39,671 bases of DNA from Mageeibacillus sp. UBA6980 (GCA_002450095.1 DJYK01000018.1:1-39671), one strand, 5' to 3'. Shown: positions 17,195 to 25,834, counted from the first letter of the stretch. Notes: generated by a model from the letters alone, not told the origin. Numbers and translations: made by a program.

Positions 17195-18880
17195 ATGGCA
17201 GATAATTCTAAGATTCGTATAGGAGACCTGATGGTCTCGGCGGGCTATATCACCGAAGATCAACTTAAGGAAGCTCTTGGAATTCAGAAGGAATCCGGCG
17301 GAAAGAGAATCGGACAGGTTCTCCTTGACTTGGGTTACGTTACCGAAGTTCAGATGCTGTCAGCTCTTGCCGACAGACTTGATATTCAGCTTATCGATAT
17401 CACCGCTTATCCTATCGACGTAGAGACGGTTCAGCTTATCCCTAAGCAGCTTGCTGAGCAGTATGTAATGCTCCCTATCGGGCAGGAGAGCGGCTCGGTA
17501 ATCCTCGCGGTCAACGATCCTCTTAATCTCTATGCGATAGAGGATATCAGGCAGACGATCGGTATGCCGGTCGTTACGGTTCTTGCGCAGGAGGTCCCTC
17601 TTAAAGAGGCCATTAACTACCAGTATGCCGGAATCAAGGCCCGTCAGGCAGCTGAACACGCTAATGCAAATACGGCAGGCATCAATGTTGACGAACTCGT
17701 TATCGATACATCAGCCGGTGCGGATGATGCACCTATTATCAATCTCGTTAACTCACTGCTTGATAAGGCGTTCCAGGATAATGCATCAGATATCCACATC
17801 GAGCCGTTCGAGACTAACGTTATGGTAAGAATGCGTATCGACGGTACGCTTCTCGATTACATTACTTTGCAGAAGAATGTTCAGGACTCGCTTGTAGCCA
17901 GAATCAAGATCATGGGTGACATGGATATCGCTGAGAGACGTATCCCTCAGGATGGTCACTTCCGTGTAAGGATCCAGGGTCAGATCGTTAACGTCCGTGT
18001 TAACGTAATTCCGACAGTATTCGGCGAGAAGGTCGTTATGAGACTTATCATGTCGGCTGTCACTATCGACAATAACCAGACATTCGGTATGACGCAGGAG
18101 TGCTTCGACAAGTTCACGAAGATGCTCATGTCACCTAACGGTCTTATCTACATCACAGGTCCTACGGGTTCCGGTAAGTCGACGACACTTTATAACGCAC
18201 TTGGCTCTTTGTCGCAGAAGCCAATCAATATCAGTACCATCGAGGATCCTGTAGAGAAGAATCTGCCGAGACTTAATCAGGTTCAGGTTCATCCTACGGC
18301 AGGTCTTACTTTCGAGGTGGGTCTAAGAGCTCTCATGCGTCAGGATCCTGACGTAATCATGGTAGGTGAGACGCGAGATGCGGAGACGGCTTCCATCTCT
18401 ATCAGAGCCGCCGTAACGGGCCACTTGGTTCTGTCGACACTTCACACGAACGATGCCGCTTCGACCATTGTCAGACTTATCGATATCGGAGCTGAGCCCT
18501 ACATGCTCTCGTCCGCTCTCGTAGGAGTAGTAGCGCAAAGACTTATGCGTAAGGTCTGCCCTTACTGTGCCAAGCCCGAGCCACTCTCACCAAGACAGAT
18601 CGAGTTCTTAGGGCACGATATTCCCGGTGCAAAGAAGGGGGCAGGATGTGGTCAGTGCCATAATTCCGGTTATCTTGGCCGTACAGCTATCCACGAGGTG
18701 CTTGTGGTTGATAAGACTATGCGTAAGATGATCGCAGAAGGCGTCGAGGCAGAAGAGATGAAGCAGTATGCTATCAAGAACCAGGGCATGAAGACTCTGA
18801 GAATGGCAGCCGAGATTCTTGTGCAGCAGGGTATCACATCTATGGAAGAACTTGAGCGTGTAGCCTACAATGACGACTGA
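17195..18880 (+). CDS. pilB: Type IV pilus assembly ATPase PilB/GspE
   Basis: This 561-residue protein is a full-length PilB/GspE extension ATPase. An N-terminal MshEN-like domain (about 1-150) is followed by the hexameric ATPase core. The Walker A motif GPTGSGKSTT is at about residue 325, the Walker B region DPDVIMVGETRD at about 385-396, and a His box in HLVLSTLHTNDA at about 410. A zinc-binding CPYC...CGQC insertion near residues 454-488 is typical of PilB and absent from the retraction ATPase PilT. It powers pilus extension in the cytoplasm. Its 3' end overlaps the prepilin peptidase start by 11 bases. No PilT gene is seen in the window. Confidence 0.96.
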   Translation: MADNSKIRIGDLMVSAGYITEDQLKEALGIQKESGGKRIGQVLLDLGYVTEVQMLSALADRLDIQLIDITAYPIDVETVQLIPKQLAEQYVMLPIGQESGSVILAVNDPLNLYAIEDIRQTIGMPVVTVLAQEVPLKEAINYQYAGIKARQAAEHANANTAGINVDELVIDTSAGADDAPIINLVNSLLDKAFQDNASDIHIEPFETNVMVRMRIDGTLLDYITLQKNVQDSLVARIKIMGDMDIAERRIPQDGHFRVRIQGQIVNVRVNVIPTVFGEKVVMRLIMSAVTIDNNQTFGMTQECFDKFTKMLMSPNGLIYITGPTGSGKSTTLYNALGSLSQKPINISTIEDPVEKNLPRLNQVQVHPTAGLTFEVGLRALMRQDPDVIMVGETRDAETASISIRAAVTGHLVLSTLHTNDAASTIVRLIDIGAEPYMLSSALVGVVAQRLMRKVCPYCAKPEPLSPRQIEFLGHDIPGAKKGAGCGQCHNSGYLGRTAIHEVLVVDKTMRKMIAEGVEAEEMKQYAIKNQGMKTLRMAAEILVQQGITSMEELERVAYNDD

Positions 18881-19466
18881 CGCGGGCAAGTCATCTTCCA
18901 AACTAATAAACGATCTTAAGAGCATACCGTCGCCGGTGTTTTACATCTTCGCGGCGGTTGCTTTGTTTTCTGCCTTTTATATATGCGGGTTCACTGTAGA
19001 AGGGCTGTTCGCGGCACTTTTGCTGCTTTTGCTCGTCGCATGCGCAAGTGCAGATATTAATGCGGGGATCGTTCCGGATCTTCTGGTCATGGCAATCGCA
19101 GCCCTTGGCGTAGTCCACTTTCTTGCTGTAGAAGGGTTTTCCATACAGGGGCTTATATCGCGCCTTATCGGAGTGGTATGCATCTCGCTTCCTATGCTTC
19201 TTATGTCGCTTCTGATAAAAGGTGCATTCGGCGGAGGCGATATAAAGCTCATGGCAGCAGCAGGCTTGTTCCTGGGATGGAAGTACACGCTCCTCGGAGC
19301 GTTTGCAGGCATGTTTATCTCCGGGTTTTACGGGATGTATCTCCTGTTAACGAAGAAAGCGGGAGCTTCTGCAAAACTGAAGCTTGTACCGTTCCTTGCA
19401 TTCGGCCTCGGAGCAGCATCGCTGTTCGGAGACATGATTCTTTTTATCCTCGGATTCGATTATTGA
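18870..19466 (+). CDS. Short prepilin peptidase (A24 family)
   Basis: This 198-residue, highly hydrophobic protein is an A24 aspartic peptidase. The two catalytic Asp positions are visible: D in ASADINAGIVPD near residue 65 and D in FGGGDIKLMAA near residue 123. It lacks the N-terminal methyltransferase domain and zinc cysteines of the two-domain PilD, so it may cleave without methylating, or methylation may be done elsewhere. It should process the prepilin signals at 4043, 20097, 21225 and 21570. The start ATG overlaps the end of PilB by 11 bases (translational coupling). The N terminus carries a hydrophilic leader of about 25 residues. Confidence 0.9.
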   Translation: MTTDAGKSSSKLINDLKSIPSPVFYIFAAVALFSAFYICGFTVEGLFAALLLLLLVACASADINAGIVPDLLVMAIAALGVVHFLAVEGFSIQGLISRLIGVVCISLPMLLMSLLIKGAFGGGDIKLMAAAGLFLGWKYTLLGAFAGMFISGFYGMYLLLTKKAGASAKLKLVPFLAFGLGAASLFGDMILFILGFDY

Positions 19467-19472
19467 AGAGCA

Positions 19473-19931
19473 TCAACCGGCCTTCACTTCATTCTTGGCG
19501 AGTTCCGTGACTTTCTCAAGCGAAAGACCTGTTACATCCGCAATTTCTTTGTAAGTAATTCTGTTTTGTCTAATCAATTTCAATGCAATCTCTATCCTTG
19601 ATTTTTCAGCACCTTCTAACATGACCTCTTCTTCAATAGTCATCATCTCATTAACCCCCTTATTATTTTCCTTCAAATATTTGAACCTCTCCCGTAACTG
19701 AGGATAATTGATCTTATCCGGATCCGTGCAGAAGAAATCTTCCATCAGTCGTCCTATTTCCGTTGTGCCGCACCTTGCAGCACCATTCACATATATTATA
19801 TGCCTCTTATCCTCTTTAACATATGTGTATGCATTAATAACCTGCTCTCTCCGACCCCGCACCAAATCGAAAGGCGGGGCATGCCGATTGCTCGTTAACA
19901 AAAGCATTGTGAGTTTACTTTTTGGCAACAA
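19473..19931 (-). pseudogene. Remnant of a PD-(D/E)XK (Rpn-like) transposase
   Basis: The reading frame of 152 residues resembles only the C-terminal part of the Rpn/PDDEXK_2 family of transposase-like nucleases. It has YVNGAA, then TEIGRLMEDFFCTDPDKINY, a KEDEKGV-like KENNKGVNEM, and a C-terminal helix-turn-helix-like tail (ITYKEIADVTGLSLEKVTEL). The catalytic N-terminal half of the family (about 150 residues) is missing and the first 20 residues do not fit, so this is most likely a truncated, inactive copy. It lies opposite to the pilus genes, between the peptidase (six bases) and the major pilin, and probably broke what was once one transcription unit. Confidence 0.65.
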
Positions 19932-19987
19932 AACTCGGGCTTTGGTAAACAGAATGTTAAAGCGTTGTTAATTCGGTCTCAAGTCTC

Positions 19988-20016
19988 TTGAAATAAGGCT
20001 TGGCGTGGTTTATAGT
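19988..20016 (+). promoter_or_regulatory. Promoter of the major pilin gene
   Basis: TTGAAA (19988-19993), 17 bases, TATAGT (20011-20016), about 80 bases before the pilin start at 20097. It lacks the 24-base element shared by the promoters at 3946 and 12989. The leader of about 75 bases ends in a strong AAGGAGG. Confidence 0.75.
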
Positions 20017-20096
20017 TCACTCATAACAACGAATCAAACTTAATTGATCGGTTGATAAACAAACTCTTACTTATAAAAATGAAGGAGGAAATTACA

Positions 20097-20582
20097 ATGA
20101 AGAAGATTAACAAGTCATCAAAGAAAGGTTTCACATTAGTTGAGCTTATCGTAGTTCTCGTTATCCTCGCCATCTTGGCAGCAATGCTCGTTCCGGCATT
20201 GACAGGATATATTGACAGGGCTCGTAAGGAGAAGGATTTCCAGACAGCAGCATCCGTTCTTACAGCAGTTCAGGCTCTTGCAACTGAGGATTATGGCACA
20301 GCCGCCGATCTCAGCAGCATAACATATTCAATGGATATAGATGATGTTGAGGATCTTGTTGGAATTCCCAACATTCAGGCTATTACAGCAAAAGTCGCTG
20401 ATGGAATAGTTACAGAGTTGACTGTACAGTTTGAAGACGGTGGGGCATTCTATGCTTACAAGTATGGGTGCACCGCTTGGGGCTCAGATGAAACGTCAGC
20501 TACTGACGCTCTCGCTGATGTTCAGGTTGGATCATCCGTAACTCAGCCTTCCGGAACACCCGTTGCTGTAACATTTAGCTAA
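20097..20582 (+). CDS. Major type IV pilin
   Basis: This 161-residue protein begins with a short basic leader MKKINKSSKKG and the canonical prepilin motif FTLVELIVVLVILAILAAML. Cleavage is expected after the Gly and Glu is at +5, needed for assembly. The hydrophobic helix is followed by a globular domain of about 115 residues with a DYG and AYKYG theme and only one Cys. ATG 20097 is chosen because AAGGAGG (20082-20088) precedes it by eight bases; an ATG at 20052 is open but lacks a site and would place the motif too deep. Own promoter, strong ribosome-binding site and a strong terminator right after it suggest high expression as a single gene, hence the major pilin call. Confidence 0.9.
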   Translation: MKKINKSSKKGFTLVELIVVLVILAILAAMLVPALTGYIDRARKEKDFQTAASVLTAVQALATEDYGTAADLSSITYSMDIDDVEDLVGIPNIQAITAKVADGIVTELTVQFEDGGAFYAYKYGCTAWGSDETSATDALADVQVGSSVTQPSGTPVAVTFS

Positions 20583-20627
20583 TCAAACACTTCTAATCCT
20601 TGAAGTTTGCTTCAGACTAGATACCGA

Positions 20628-20652
20628 CCGGGGCATTTGCCCCGGTTTTTTT
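20628..20652 (+). terminator. Intrinsic terminator after the major pilin
   Basis: Stem CCGGGGC (20628-20634) with GCCCCGG (20639-20645), a four-base loop, and seven T. It isolates the pilin transcript from the minor pilin genes. Confidence 0.92.
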
Positions 20653-20710
20653 ATCTATTTTTGTTAACGGACTTTTGACCGATTGTTCACAGAACGTAAC
20701 TCTGAGTTAA

Positions 20711-20739
20711 TTGAAGTGTAAGGCTCGAGGGGTTACAAT
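20711..20739 (+). promoter_or_regulatory. Promoter of the minor pilin operon
   Basis: TTGAAG (20711-20716), 17 bases, TACAAT (20734-20739), about 28 bases before the start codon at 20767. Confidence 0.6.
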
Positions 20740-20766
20740 TTACATAAGACCATAATGAGGGGTACT

Positions 20767-21228
20767 ATGAGAAAAAAAGGCAAGACAAATTATTTATCCC
20801 ATTTGACGGCGATCCTTCGCGGCAACGAAGGCACCAGTATCGTGCTCGTTACCATAATCGCGATCCTGGTTATTACGGCTGTCATTATTCTTCGCATGGT
20901 AACAAGTTCGCTGCTGGCATCTTCTGATAAGCAGTATAATCAGGATCAGGCGTATATGCTTGCGACTAGTATGGGTACGACGATAGATGATCTTATTCAA
21001 CAGAAGGTAATCGTGCTTACGAATTATACCAACAATAGCGGGACGGTAATCTTAAACAACAATCCTTCCAAGCTTCCTAATGCAAATGTTACTGTTACGG
21101 TTATTCCTTCGGGACAGACCGGATATATTGTGAATGTCGAAGCTAAGGTTGGTCAGGCGACTTATATGTATTCTGCATACTACAGCAGGACCGGAAACTC
21201 GACTAATTACACGAGGCAGATATTATGA
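20767..21228 (+). CDS. PilX-like minor pilus protein
   Basis: This 153-residue protein has a basic N terminus, then EGTSIVLVTIIAILVITAVI, a membrane helix with Glu just before it, as in PilX-type proteins. A soluble domain of about 105 residues follows. It lacks a classical Gly-Phe cleavage site. ATG 20767 follows GAGGGG by four bases; ATG 20755 has no site. The stop overlaps the start of the next pseudopilin (ATGA). Position ahead of two pseudopilins matches minor pilin operons, whose products form the pilus tip initiating complex. Confidence 0.68.
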   Translation: MRKKGKTNYLSHLTAILRGNEGTSIVLVTIIAILVITAVIILRMVTSSLLASSDKQYNQDQAYMLATSMGTTIDDLIQQKVIVLTNYTNNSGTVILNNNPSKLPNANVTVTVIPSGQTGYIVNVEAKVGQATYMYSAYYSRTGNSTNYTRQIL

Positions 21229-21560
21229 GGCGCATAAGAAAGACAATCGGTATACTTCGTGATAATTCCGGAGAGACTATAGTAGAAGTTCTCGTAGCAT
21301 TTACACTGCTTTCTATCATTATGGTCACGTTCTCTCAGGGTATTGCTTTCGCGACAAGAACTGAGGCAAGGGCTAATGAGAACCGCAAGAATGCAGATCT
21401 TGCTATGCTTGATTTCCAGACGCGGCTTGCTTCCGGACAAAGAGACGATTCCTATGCTCAGATAACAGGAGTTTTTAATGACCGCATTAAGGTTGAATCC
21501 ATTACGGTTAATGTCGATGGTCAGCCTTATACATACGCTTTCTATGAGATGATTAAGTAG
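21225..21560 (+). CDS. Minor pseudopilin (PilV/GspI-like)
   Basis: This 111-residue protein has a prepilin-like start: basic leader, SG, then ETIVEVLVAFTLLSIIMVTF. The residue after the cleavage Gly is Glu rather than Phe, while Glu at +5 is kept. The short globular part is rich in charged residues and ends in a small beta segment. Its start overlaps the preceding stop by four bases and the next gene follows after nine bases. Such minor pilins prime assembly and sit at the tip. PilV-like assignment is by position and size. Confidence 0.78.
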   Translation: MRRIRKTIGILRDNSGETIVEVLVAFTLLSIIMVTFSQGIAFATRTEARANENRKNADLAMLDFQTRLASGQRDDSYAQITGVFNDRIKVESITVNVDGQPYTYAFYEMIK

Positions 21561-21569
21561 GCAGCTGCT

Positions 21570-22400
21570 ATGAGAAGGATGAGAGGCAACGTATTTACAA
21601 AGAGAGCTATGACTCTTGTAGAGCTGGTTGTGGCGATGGCTTTGACCATGCTTTTCGCGAGCGCGTGTATAATGCTTATCTATCCTGTATCCAGGATCTA
21701 CACCTATGTTAACGAGACAAGCCGTGCGCAGATGGTGGCCGATAATGTCATAGGTTCTCTTCGTGCCGAGTGTGCGCGTACATATATAAGTGCACATGAC
21801 GATGTCTGGATCTCGCCCTCTATTACTACGGCTTATACGATCACGACAGCTCCACTCGTTGATGAGGATGGACCTGTCCTTGTTATTAGACGTAATTACG
21901 ATCACTGCGAGACGATAGCGTCAGATTATTCGCTAAGAGATGACGCGTTCAATGCCTATAATGCTGTTTATGAAGCAGAACAGACGGCTCTCGGATCTGA
22001 CGGGGAGCCTCAGACGGGTACTGGCGGATCCGCTGCCAGCAGGGCGGTCTATAGGATGTTTGATCCGGCAGGAGACCCGGAGTTCCGCAATACCAACGCA
22101 GGGTATGTACATTACGGGTACTTTGAGATGGATCCGAATGCGAGCGGAAGAGTCAATCCTACCAAGTATTATGATTTTACGAATCCGCTTCCTTTCGCTA
22201 TGTATGGGGATTATATGGTAGAGCTCAATTTTCATGGGCTGCAGTACACGACGGACAGCCTTGGCAATGTGCCCGCGTTTGTTCTGTGTGATGTTTCTGT
22301 CGTACGTAACTCCCAGGCTGTTTATACGCGCGAGAATGTAGTTTTATGCTTTGCTTCTGCTACCGGTGTATCGGCGGCTGCTCCTACTACGGCGCCCTAA
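21570..22400 (+). CDS. Minor pseudopilin (PilW/GspJ-like)
   Basis: This 276-residue protein begins with a basic leader and KRA followed by MTLVELVVAMALTMLFAS, a prepilin motif with Ala rather than Gly before the cut and Met at +1, with Glu at +5 conserved. The globular part (about 230 residues) is large for a pilin and fits PilW/GspJ-like minor pilins. The C terminus is Ala/Thr/Pro rich. It is the last gene of the pilus locus; no clear terminator follows within 85 bases. Confidence 0.78.
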   Translation: MRRMRGNVFTKRAMTLVELVVAMALTMLFASACIMLIYPVSRIYTYVNETSRAQMVADNVIGSLRAECARTYISAHDDVWISPSITTAYTITTAPLVDEDGPVLVIRRNYDHCETIASDYSLRDDAFNAYNAVYEAEQTALGSDGEPQTGTGGSAASRAVYRMFDPAGDPEFRNTNAGYVHYGYFEMDPNASGRVNPTKYYDFTNPLPFAMYGDYMVELNFHGLQYTTDSLGNVPAFVLCDVSVVRNSQAVYTRENVVLCFASATGVSAAAPTTAP

Positions 22401-22484
22401 GATTGATCTTCTGGTTGTGTGTTTTCATTCCTTCTTAGGTTATAATCTTTTGTAGTATAGCTTTACGCGAGGGGAGGACCTTCC

Positions 22485-23111
22485 ATGAAGATTACTTACC
22501 TTGGTCACTCGTGCTTTAAGTTCGAGAAGAACGGGTTCGCTATGATCATCGATCCGTATAAGGCGGGATCGGTGCCGGGCTACGCTCCTTTGAAGGAGAA
22601 TGCCAACCAGGTGCTGTCTTCCCATAAGCACGGCGACCACTTCGGATTAAGTGAAGTTAAGCTTGCGGTCACCCGCGCGGACACTCCTTTCATGGTCAGT
22701 TTTATAGAGACTTTTCACGATGATAAAAAAGGTGCTCTCAGAGGCTTTAACAATGTTATAATTGTCGACGTGGACGGACTGCGTCTGGTCCACATGGGTG
22801 ATATCGGATGCGATCTCGAAGACGAAGACTTAGAGAAGATCAAGGGCTGTGATGTCCTGATGATCCCTGTCGGAGGCTTCTATACCATCGATGCCAAGCA
22901 GGCTAAGGAGTATGTGGACAAGATCGCTCCGAAGATCACCATCCCGATGCACTACAGAGGCGAGGGCTTCGGTTATGACGAGATCGGAACTGTGGATGAG
23001 TTCATAAAGCTTTTCGATCGCGTGGAGAGTGCAGGGTCCGAGCTTGAGCTTAACGGCAAGCCCGAAGGACACAAGGTAATCGTAATGAGAGGTGTAAAGG
23101 CAGATGTTTAA
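22485..23111 (+). CDS. Metallo-beta-lactamase-fold hydrolase (UlaG-like)
   Basis: This 208-residue protein has the metal-binding HxHxDH motif as HKHGDH at residues 47-52 and starts with MKITYLGHSCFKF, typical of small UlaG-like MBL-fold hydrolases. Further metal ligands are likely His in VHMGDIG and in MHYRG. Substrate unknown; family members act on lactones, phosphodiesters or are of unknown role. GGGGAGG lies before the ATG. A TATAAT (22441-22446) could serve as -10, but I see no good -35. The end overlaps the DUF1846 gene by eight bases, suggesting a joint operon. Confidence 0.85.
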   Translation: MKITYLGHSCFKFEKNGFAMIIDPYKAGSVPGYAPLKENANQVLSSHKHGDHFGLSEVKLAVTRADTPFMVSFIETFHDDKKGALRGFNNVIIVDVDGLRLVHMGDIGCDLEDEDLEKIKGCDVLMIPVGGFYTIDAKQAKEYVDKIAPKITIPMHYRGEGFGYDEIGTVDEFIKLFDRVESAGSELELNGKPEGHKVIVMRGVKADV

Positions 23112-24588
23112 GGTCGGATTTGACAGCGAGAAGTACGCTGAGCTTCAGAGTAAGCATATCAGAGAGAGAATAGAGAAATTCGGAGGAAAGCTCTATCTCG
23201 AGTTCGGAGGGAAGCTCTTTGATGATCATCACGCATCAAGGGTTTTGCCGGGATTCGAGCCTGACAGCAAGATCAAGATGCTCCTGAAGCTGCAGGAGGA
23301 CGTCGAGATAATCATCGCGATCAATGCCGATGCCATCGAGAAGAGCAAGAGAAGAGGCGACCTCGGGATCACATATGATCAGGACGTATTAAGGCTTATA
23401 GATGCTTTTACCGAGTTCGGACTTTGCGTAGGAAGCGTCTGCATCACGCAGTACAGAGGACAGACTCTTGCAGAGAAATTCGAGAAGAGACTTCGTCAGT
23501 TGGGAGTTAAGGTATATAAGCATTATCCTATCGAAGGGTATCCTTCCAATATTCCGGTCATCGTAAGTGACGAGGGTTACGGAAAGAATGATTATATCGA
23601 GACAACGCATTCACTTGTTGTCGTAACGGCCCCGGGTCCGGGATCCGGCAAGATGGCAACATGCCTGTCTCAGCTTTATCACGAGAATAAGAGGGGCATC
23701 AAGGCTGGATATGCCAAGTTCGAGACATTCCCTATCTGGAGCATCCCGCTTGCGCACCCCGTCAATATAGCGTATGAAGCGGCGACGGCAGATCTTTCCG
23801 ATGTTAACATGATCGACCCCTTTCACCTCGAAGCGTATGGTGAGACCGCGGTCAATTATAACCGTGATGTAGAGATATTCCCTGTCGTGAATGCGATATT
23901 CGAGAAGATATACGGTGAATCTCCCTACAAGAGTCCCACGGATATGGGCGTTAATATGGCGGGCTTTGCCATAGTTGACGATGACGCTTGCAAAGAGGCA
24001 TCGAAGCAGGAGATCATAAGACGCTACTATCAGGCGAAATGTGCGGTTAAGCAGGGGTTATCCGACGGATCCGATGTAAATAAGATAGAATTACTGATCA
24101 ATAAATCCGGAATCGATGTGGCTGACAGAAGGTGTGTCAGTGCGGCTCTTGTAAGGGCGGATCAGACAGAGGGTCCCGCCGTGGCGATCGAGTTATCCGA
24201 CGGAAGGATGGTCACGGGTAAGACGACAGACTTATTGGGTCCCTCTTCTGCTGCGGTATTAAATGCTCTTAAGGTATTAGCGGGTATCGATCATTCGATC
24301 CCCCTCATCTCACCGAATGTTATCGAGCCTATACAGGATCTTAAAGTCAATCACATGGGCAATCACAATCCCCGTTTGCATACGGATGAGACTTTGATCG
24401 CTCTGTCTATTTCCGCTACGACCAATCCGGTCGCGGAGTTGGCAATGCAGCAATTGAGCAATCTCAAGAACGCGGATGCCCATTCAACAACGATGTTGTC
24501 GAGTGTCGATGAGAATGTATTCAGGAAATTAGGTGTCAATATTACCTGCGAACCGGTATATGCGACCAAAAAACTCTATCATAAATGA
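23104..24588 (+). CDS. DUF1846 domain-containing protein
   Basis: This 494-residue protein matches the DUF1846 family in length and in its start (FDSEKYAELQSKHI, then FGGKLYLEFGGKLFDDHHAS). A P-loop-like TAPGPGSGKMATCLSQL segment near residue 180 is characteristic, as are the HP-rich QMSIP-like stretch and the conserved NHMGNHNPRLHTDE near 420. The family is widespread in Firmicutes; crystal structures exist but the reaction is not established to my knowledge. The start overlaps the MBL-fold gene by eight bases and a terminator follows. Confidence 0.88.
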   Translation: MFKVGFDSEKYAELQSKHIRERIEKFGGKLYLEFGGKLFDDHHASRVLPGFEPDSKIKMLLKLQEDVEIIIAINADAIEKSKRRGDLGITYDQDVLRLIDAFTEFGLCVGSVCITQYRGQTLAEKFEKRLRQLGVKVYKHYPIEGYPSNIPVIVSDEGYGKNDYIETTHSLVVVTAPGPGSGKMATCLSQLYHENKRGIKAGYAKFETFPIWSIPLAHPVNIAYEAATADLSDVNMIDPFHLEAYGETAVNYNRDVEIFPVVNAIFEKIYGESPYKSPTDMGVNMAGFAIVDDDACKEASKQEIIRRYYQAKCAVKQGLSDGSDVNKIELLINKSGIDVADRRCVSAALVRADQTEGPAVAIELSDGRMVTGKTTDLLGPSSAAVLNALKVLAGIDHSIPLISPNVIEPIQDLKVNHMGNHNPRLHTDETLIALSISATTNPVAELAMQQLSNLKNADAHSTTMLSSVDENVFRKLGVNITCEPVYATKKLYHK

Positions 24589-24595
24589 TGATCTG

Positions 24596-24620
24596 AGCCC
24601 GGCTCCGGCCGGGCTTTTTT
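24596..24620 (+). terminator. Intrinsic terminator after the DUF1846 gene
   Basis: Stem AGCCCGGC (24596-24603) with GCCGGGCT (24608-24615), loop TCCG, then T residues to 24620. Confidence 0.92.
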
Positions 24621-24694
24621 GTATACTGATATTCTCTATATGTTGACCACAAAAAAGCTTTTCGAGGGGAGTAATAGAGAATTTTTAACGCGAA

Positions 24695-24711
24695 AGTCAA
24701 AAAAGGTCAAA
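24695..24711. promoter_or_regulatory. CtsR operator 1
   Basis: AGTCAAA, three bases, GGTCAAA: a 17-base tandem heptamer matching the known CtsR box (RGTCAAA-nnn-RGTCAAA). It ends six bases before the -35 hexamer of the ctsR promoter. Confidence 0.88.
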
Positions 24712-24717
24712 AACATA

Positions 24718-24746
24718 TTGACTTATTGCGTTATATGAGTGATAAT
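24718..24746 (+). promoter_or_regulatory. Promoter of the ctsR-mcsA-mcsB-clpC operon
   Basis: TTGACT (24718-24723), 17 bases, GATAAT (24741-24746), preceded by T-G. It is bracketed by CtsR operators at 24695-24711 and 24752-24768, so CtsR would both block polymerase binding and cover the transcription start. Confidence 0.87.
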
Positions 24747-24751
24747 CTTAT

Positions 24752-24768
24752 TGTCAAAGAAAGTCAAA
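24752..24768. promoter_or_regulatory. CtsR operator 2
   Basis: TGTCAAA, three bases, AGTCAAA: a second tandem heptamer with the CtsR box spacing, over the expected transcription start. A third GTCAAAG follows at 24769-24775, running into the ribosome-binding site AGGAGG. Confidence 0.85.
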
Positions 24769-24786
24769 GTCAAAGGAGGGACAAAG

Positions 24787-25248
24787 ATGGCAAGACTGGT
24801 TGATGTCATTGAAGCAATGATCAAAGAACTCATTGAAGAGAATAACGGTAGTGCGACCATCAGCAGAAGTATGCTGGCCGAACAGGCTAACTGTGTCCCT
24901 TCTCAGGTCACTTACGTCCTCTCGACGAGGTTCTCTACCGGTAATGGTTATATAGTCGAGAGCAGAAGAGGCGGAGGCGGACAGATCACTATAACCCAGA
25001 TCAAGCCGGTCGGGCCGGATGAGTACATAAGGGCTGTAATAGATTCGGTCGGAGACAGTCTGTCCCAACAGGAGGCGAAGACGTTATTGGTCAATGCAGC
25101 AGAATCGAATGCCGTCAATACGAGGGAAGCAACTTCGATAATGTCGGCTGTGTCTGACAGAGCACTTTCCAAAGTAGATACGGATATAAGATCGCAGGTC
25201 AGAGCGGACATATTCAAGAATGCTCTTGCCGGATTGTTGATAAGGTGA
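24787..25248 (+). CDS. ctsR: Heat-shock repressor CtsR
   Basis: This 153-residue protein matches CtsR in length and sequence: an N-terminal winged helix with SRSMLAEQANCVPSQVTYVLSTRF (given in parts: SRSMLAEQ, CVPSQVTYVLSTRF) and the glycine-rich wing loop ESRRGGGGQITI, in which Arg in RGGGG contacts DNA and senses heat in other species. It represses clp genes until heat stress or McsB action releases it. ATG 24787 follows AGGAGG by seven bases; an upstream start at 24739 would lie inside operator 2. Next gene mcsA starts 13 bases after the stop. Confidence 0.97.
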   Translation: MARLVDVIEAMIKELIEENNGSATISRSMLAEQANCVPSQVTYVLSTRFSTGNGYIVESRRGGGGQITITQIKPVGPDEYIRAVIDSVGDSLSQQEAKTLLVNAAESNAVNTREATSIMSAVSDRALSKVDTDIRSQVRADIFKNALAGLLIR

Positions 25249-25261
25249 AAGGAGAATCTCT

Positions 25262-25834
25262 ATGAGATGTTCAAGATGCGGAACACAGATAGGCAACTCG
25301 TTTGTAAGGATCAACGGGGTTCTTTTGTGTGAGAATTGTGCGAGGGAATTAAGGGTAGATGATGTGATAAGAAGGCAGAATGCTTTCTTTGAACAGGCAT
25401 TTCCGTCCCTTGGAGAGATCCCGGGAGTTTTTGCACAGGGGAGTGAACTTGATTTTGCGAATGCCAAGATCAGATGTCCGAGATGCGGTACCACACTTAA
25501 GGATGTTGAATCCGGCGGACAGCTCGGATGCATAGAGTGCTACAACACATTTAACGAGAGCATAATGAAGCATATCCTTAAACGACAGGGAAGCAGTGAA
25601 TACCTCGGAAGAAAGCCTGCTGAACAGACTGATATCGTAACGGATACAGAGGTCAAACAGCCTTCAAAGGAAGAGAAAACAGATCTTTTGGAGAAACTCA
25701 GAAAAGCGGACCTCGGTACGGTCCCGGACGATATGCTCGAAGAAGGAATGCAAAAGGCCGTAAAAGCAGAGGATTACGAATTGGCAGCAACTTTAAGGGA
25801 TGAGCTCAAGTCAAGGAAAGGAGGAAATGAGTAA
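25262..25834 (+). CDS. mcsA: McsA, activator of McsB
   Basis: This 190-residue protein has four CXXC pairs (CSRC, CENC, CPRC, CIEC), which form the two zinc-binding sites of McsA, and a C-terminal UVR-type helical hairpin at about residues 150-187 (KAVKAEDYELAATLRDELK). McsA binds and activates the arginine kinase McsB and the ClpC machine. AAAGGAG precedes the ATG. Its stop codon overlaps the start of mcsB by one base, indicating translational coupling and equal dosage. Confidence 0.95.
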   Translation: MRCSRCGTQIGNSFVRINGVLLCENCARELRVDDVIRRQNAFFEQAFPSLGEIPGVFAQGSELDFANAKIRCPRCGTTLKDVESGGQLGCIECYNTFNESIMKHILKRQGSSEYLGRKPAEQTDIVTDTEVKQPSKEEKTDLLEKLRKADLGTVPDDMLEEGMQKAVKAEDYELAATLRDELKSRKGGNE

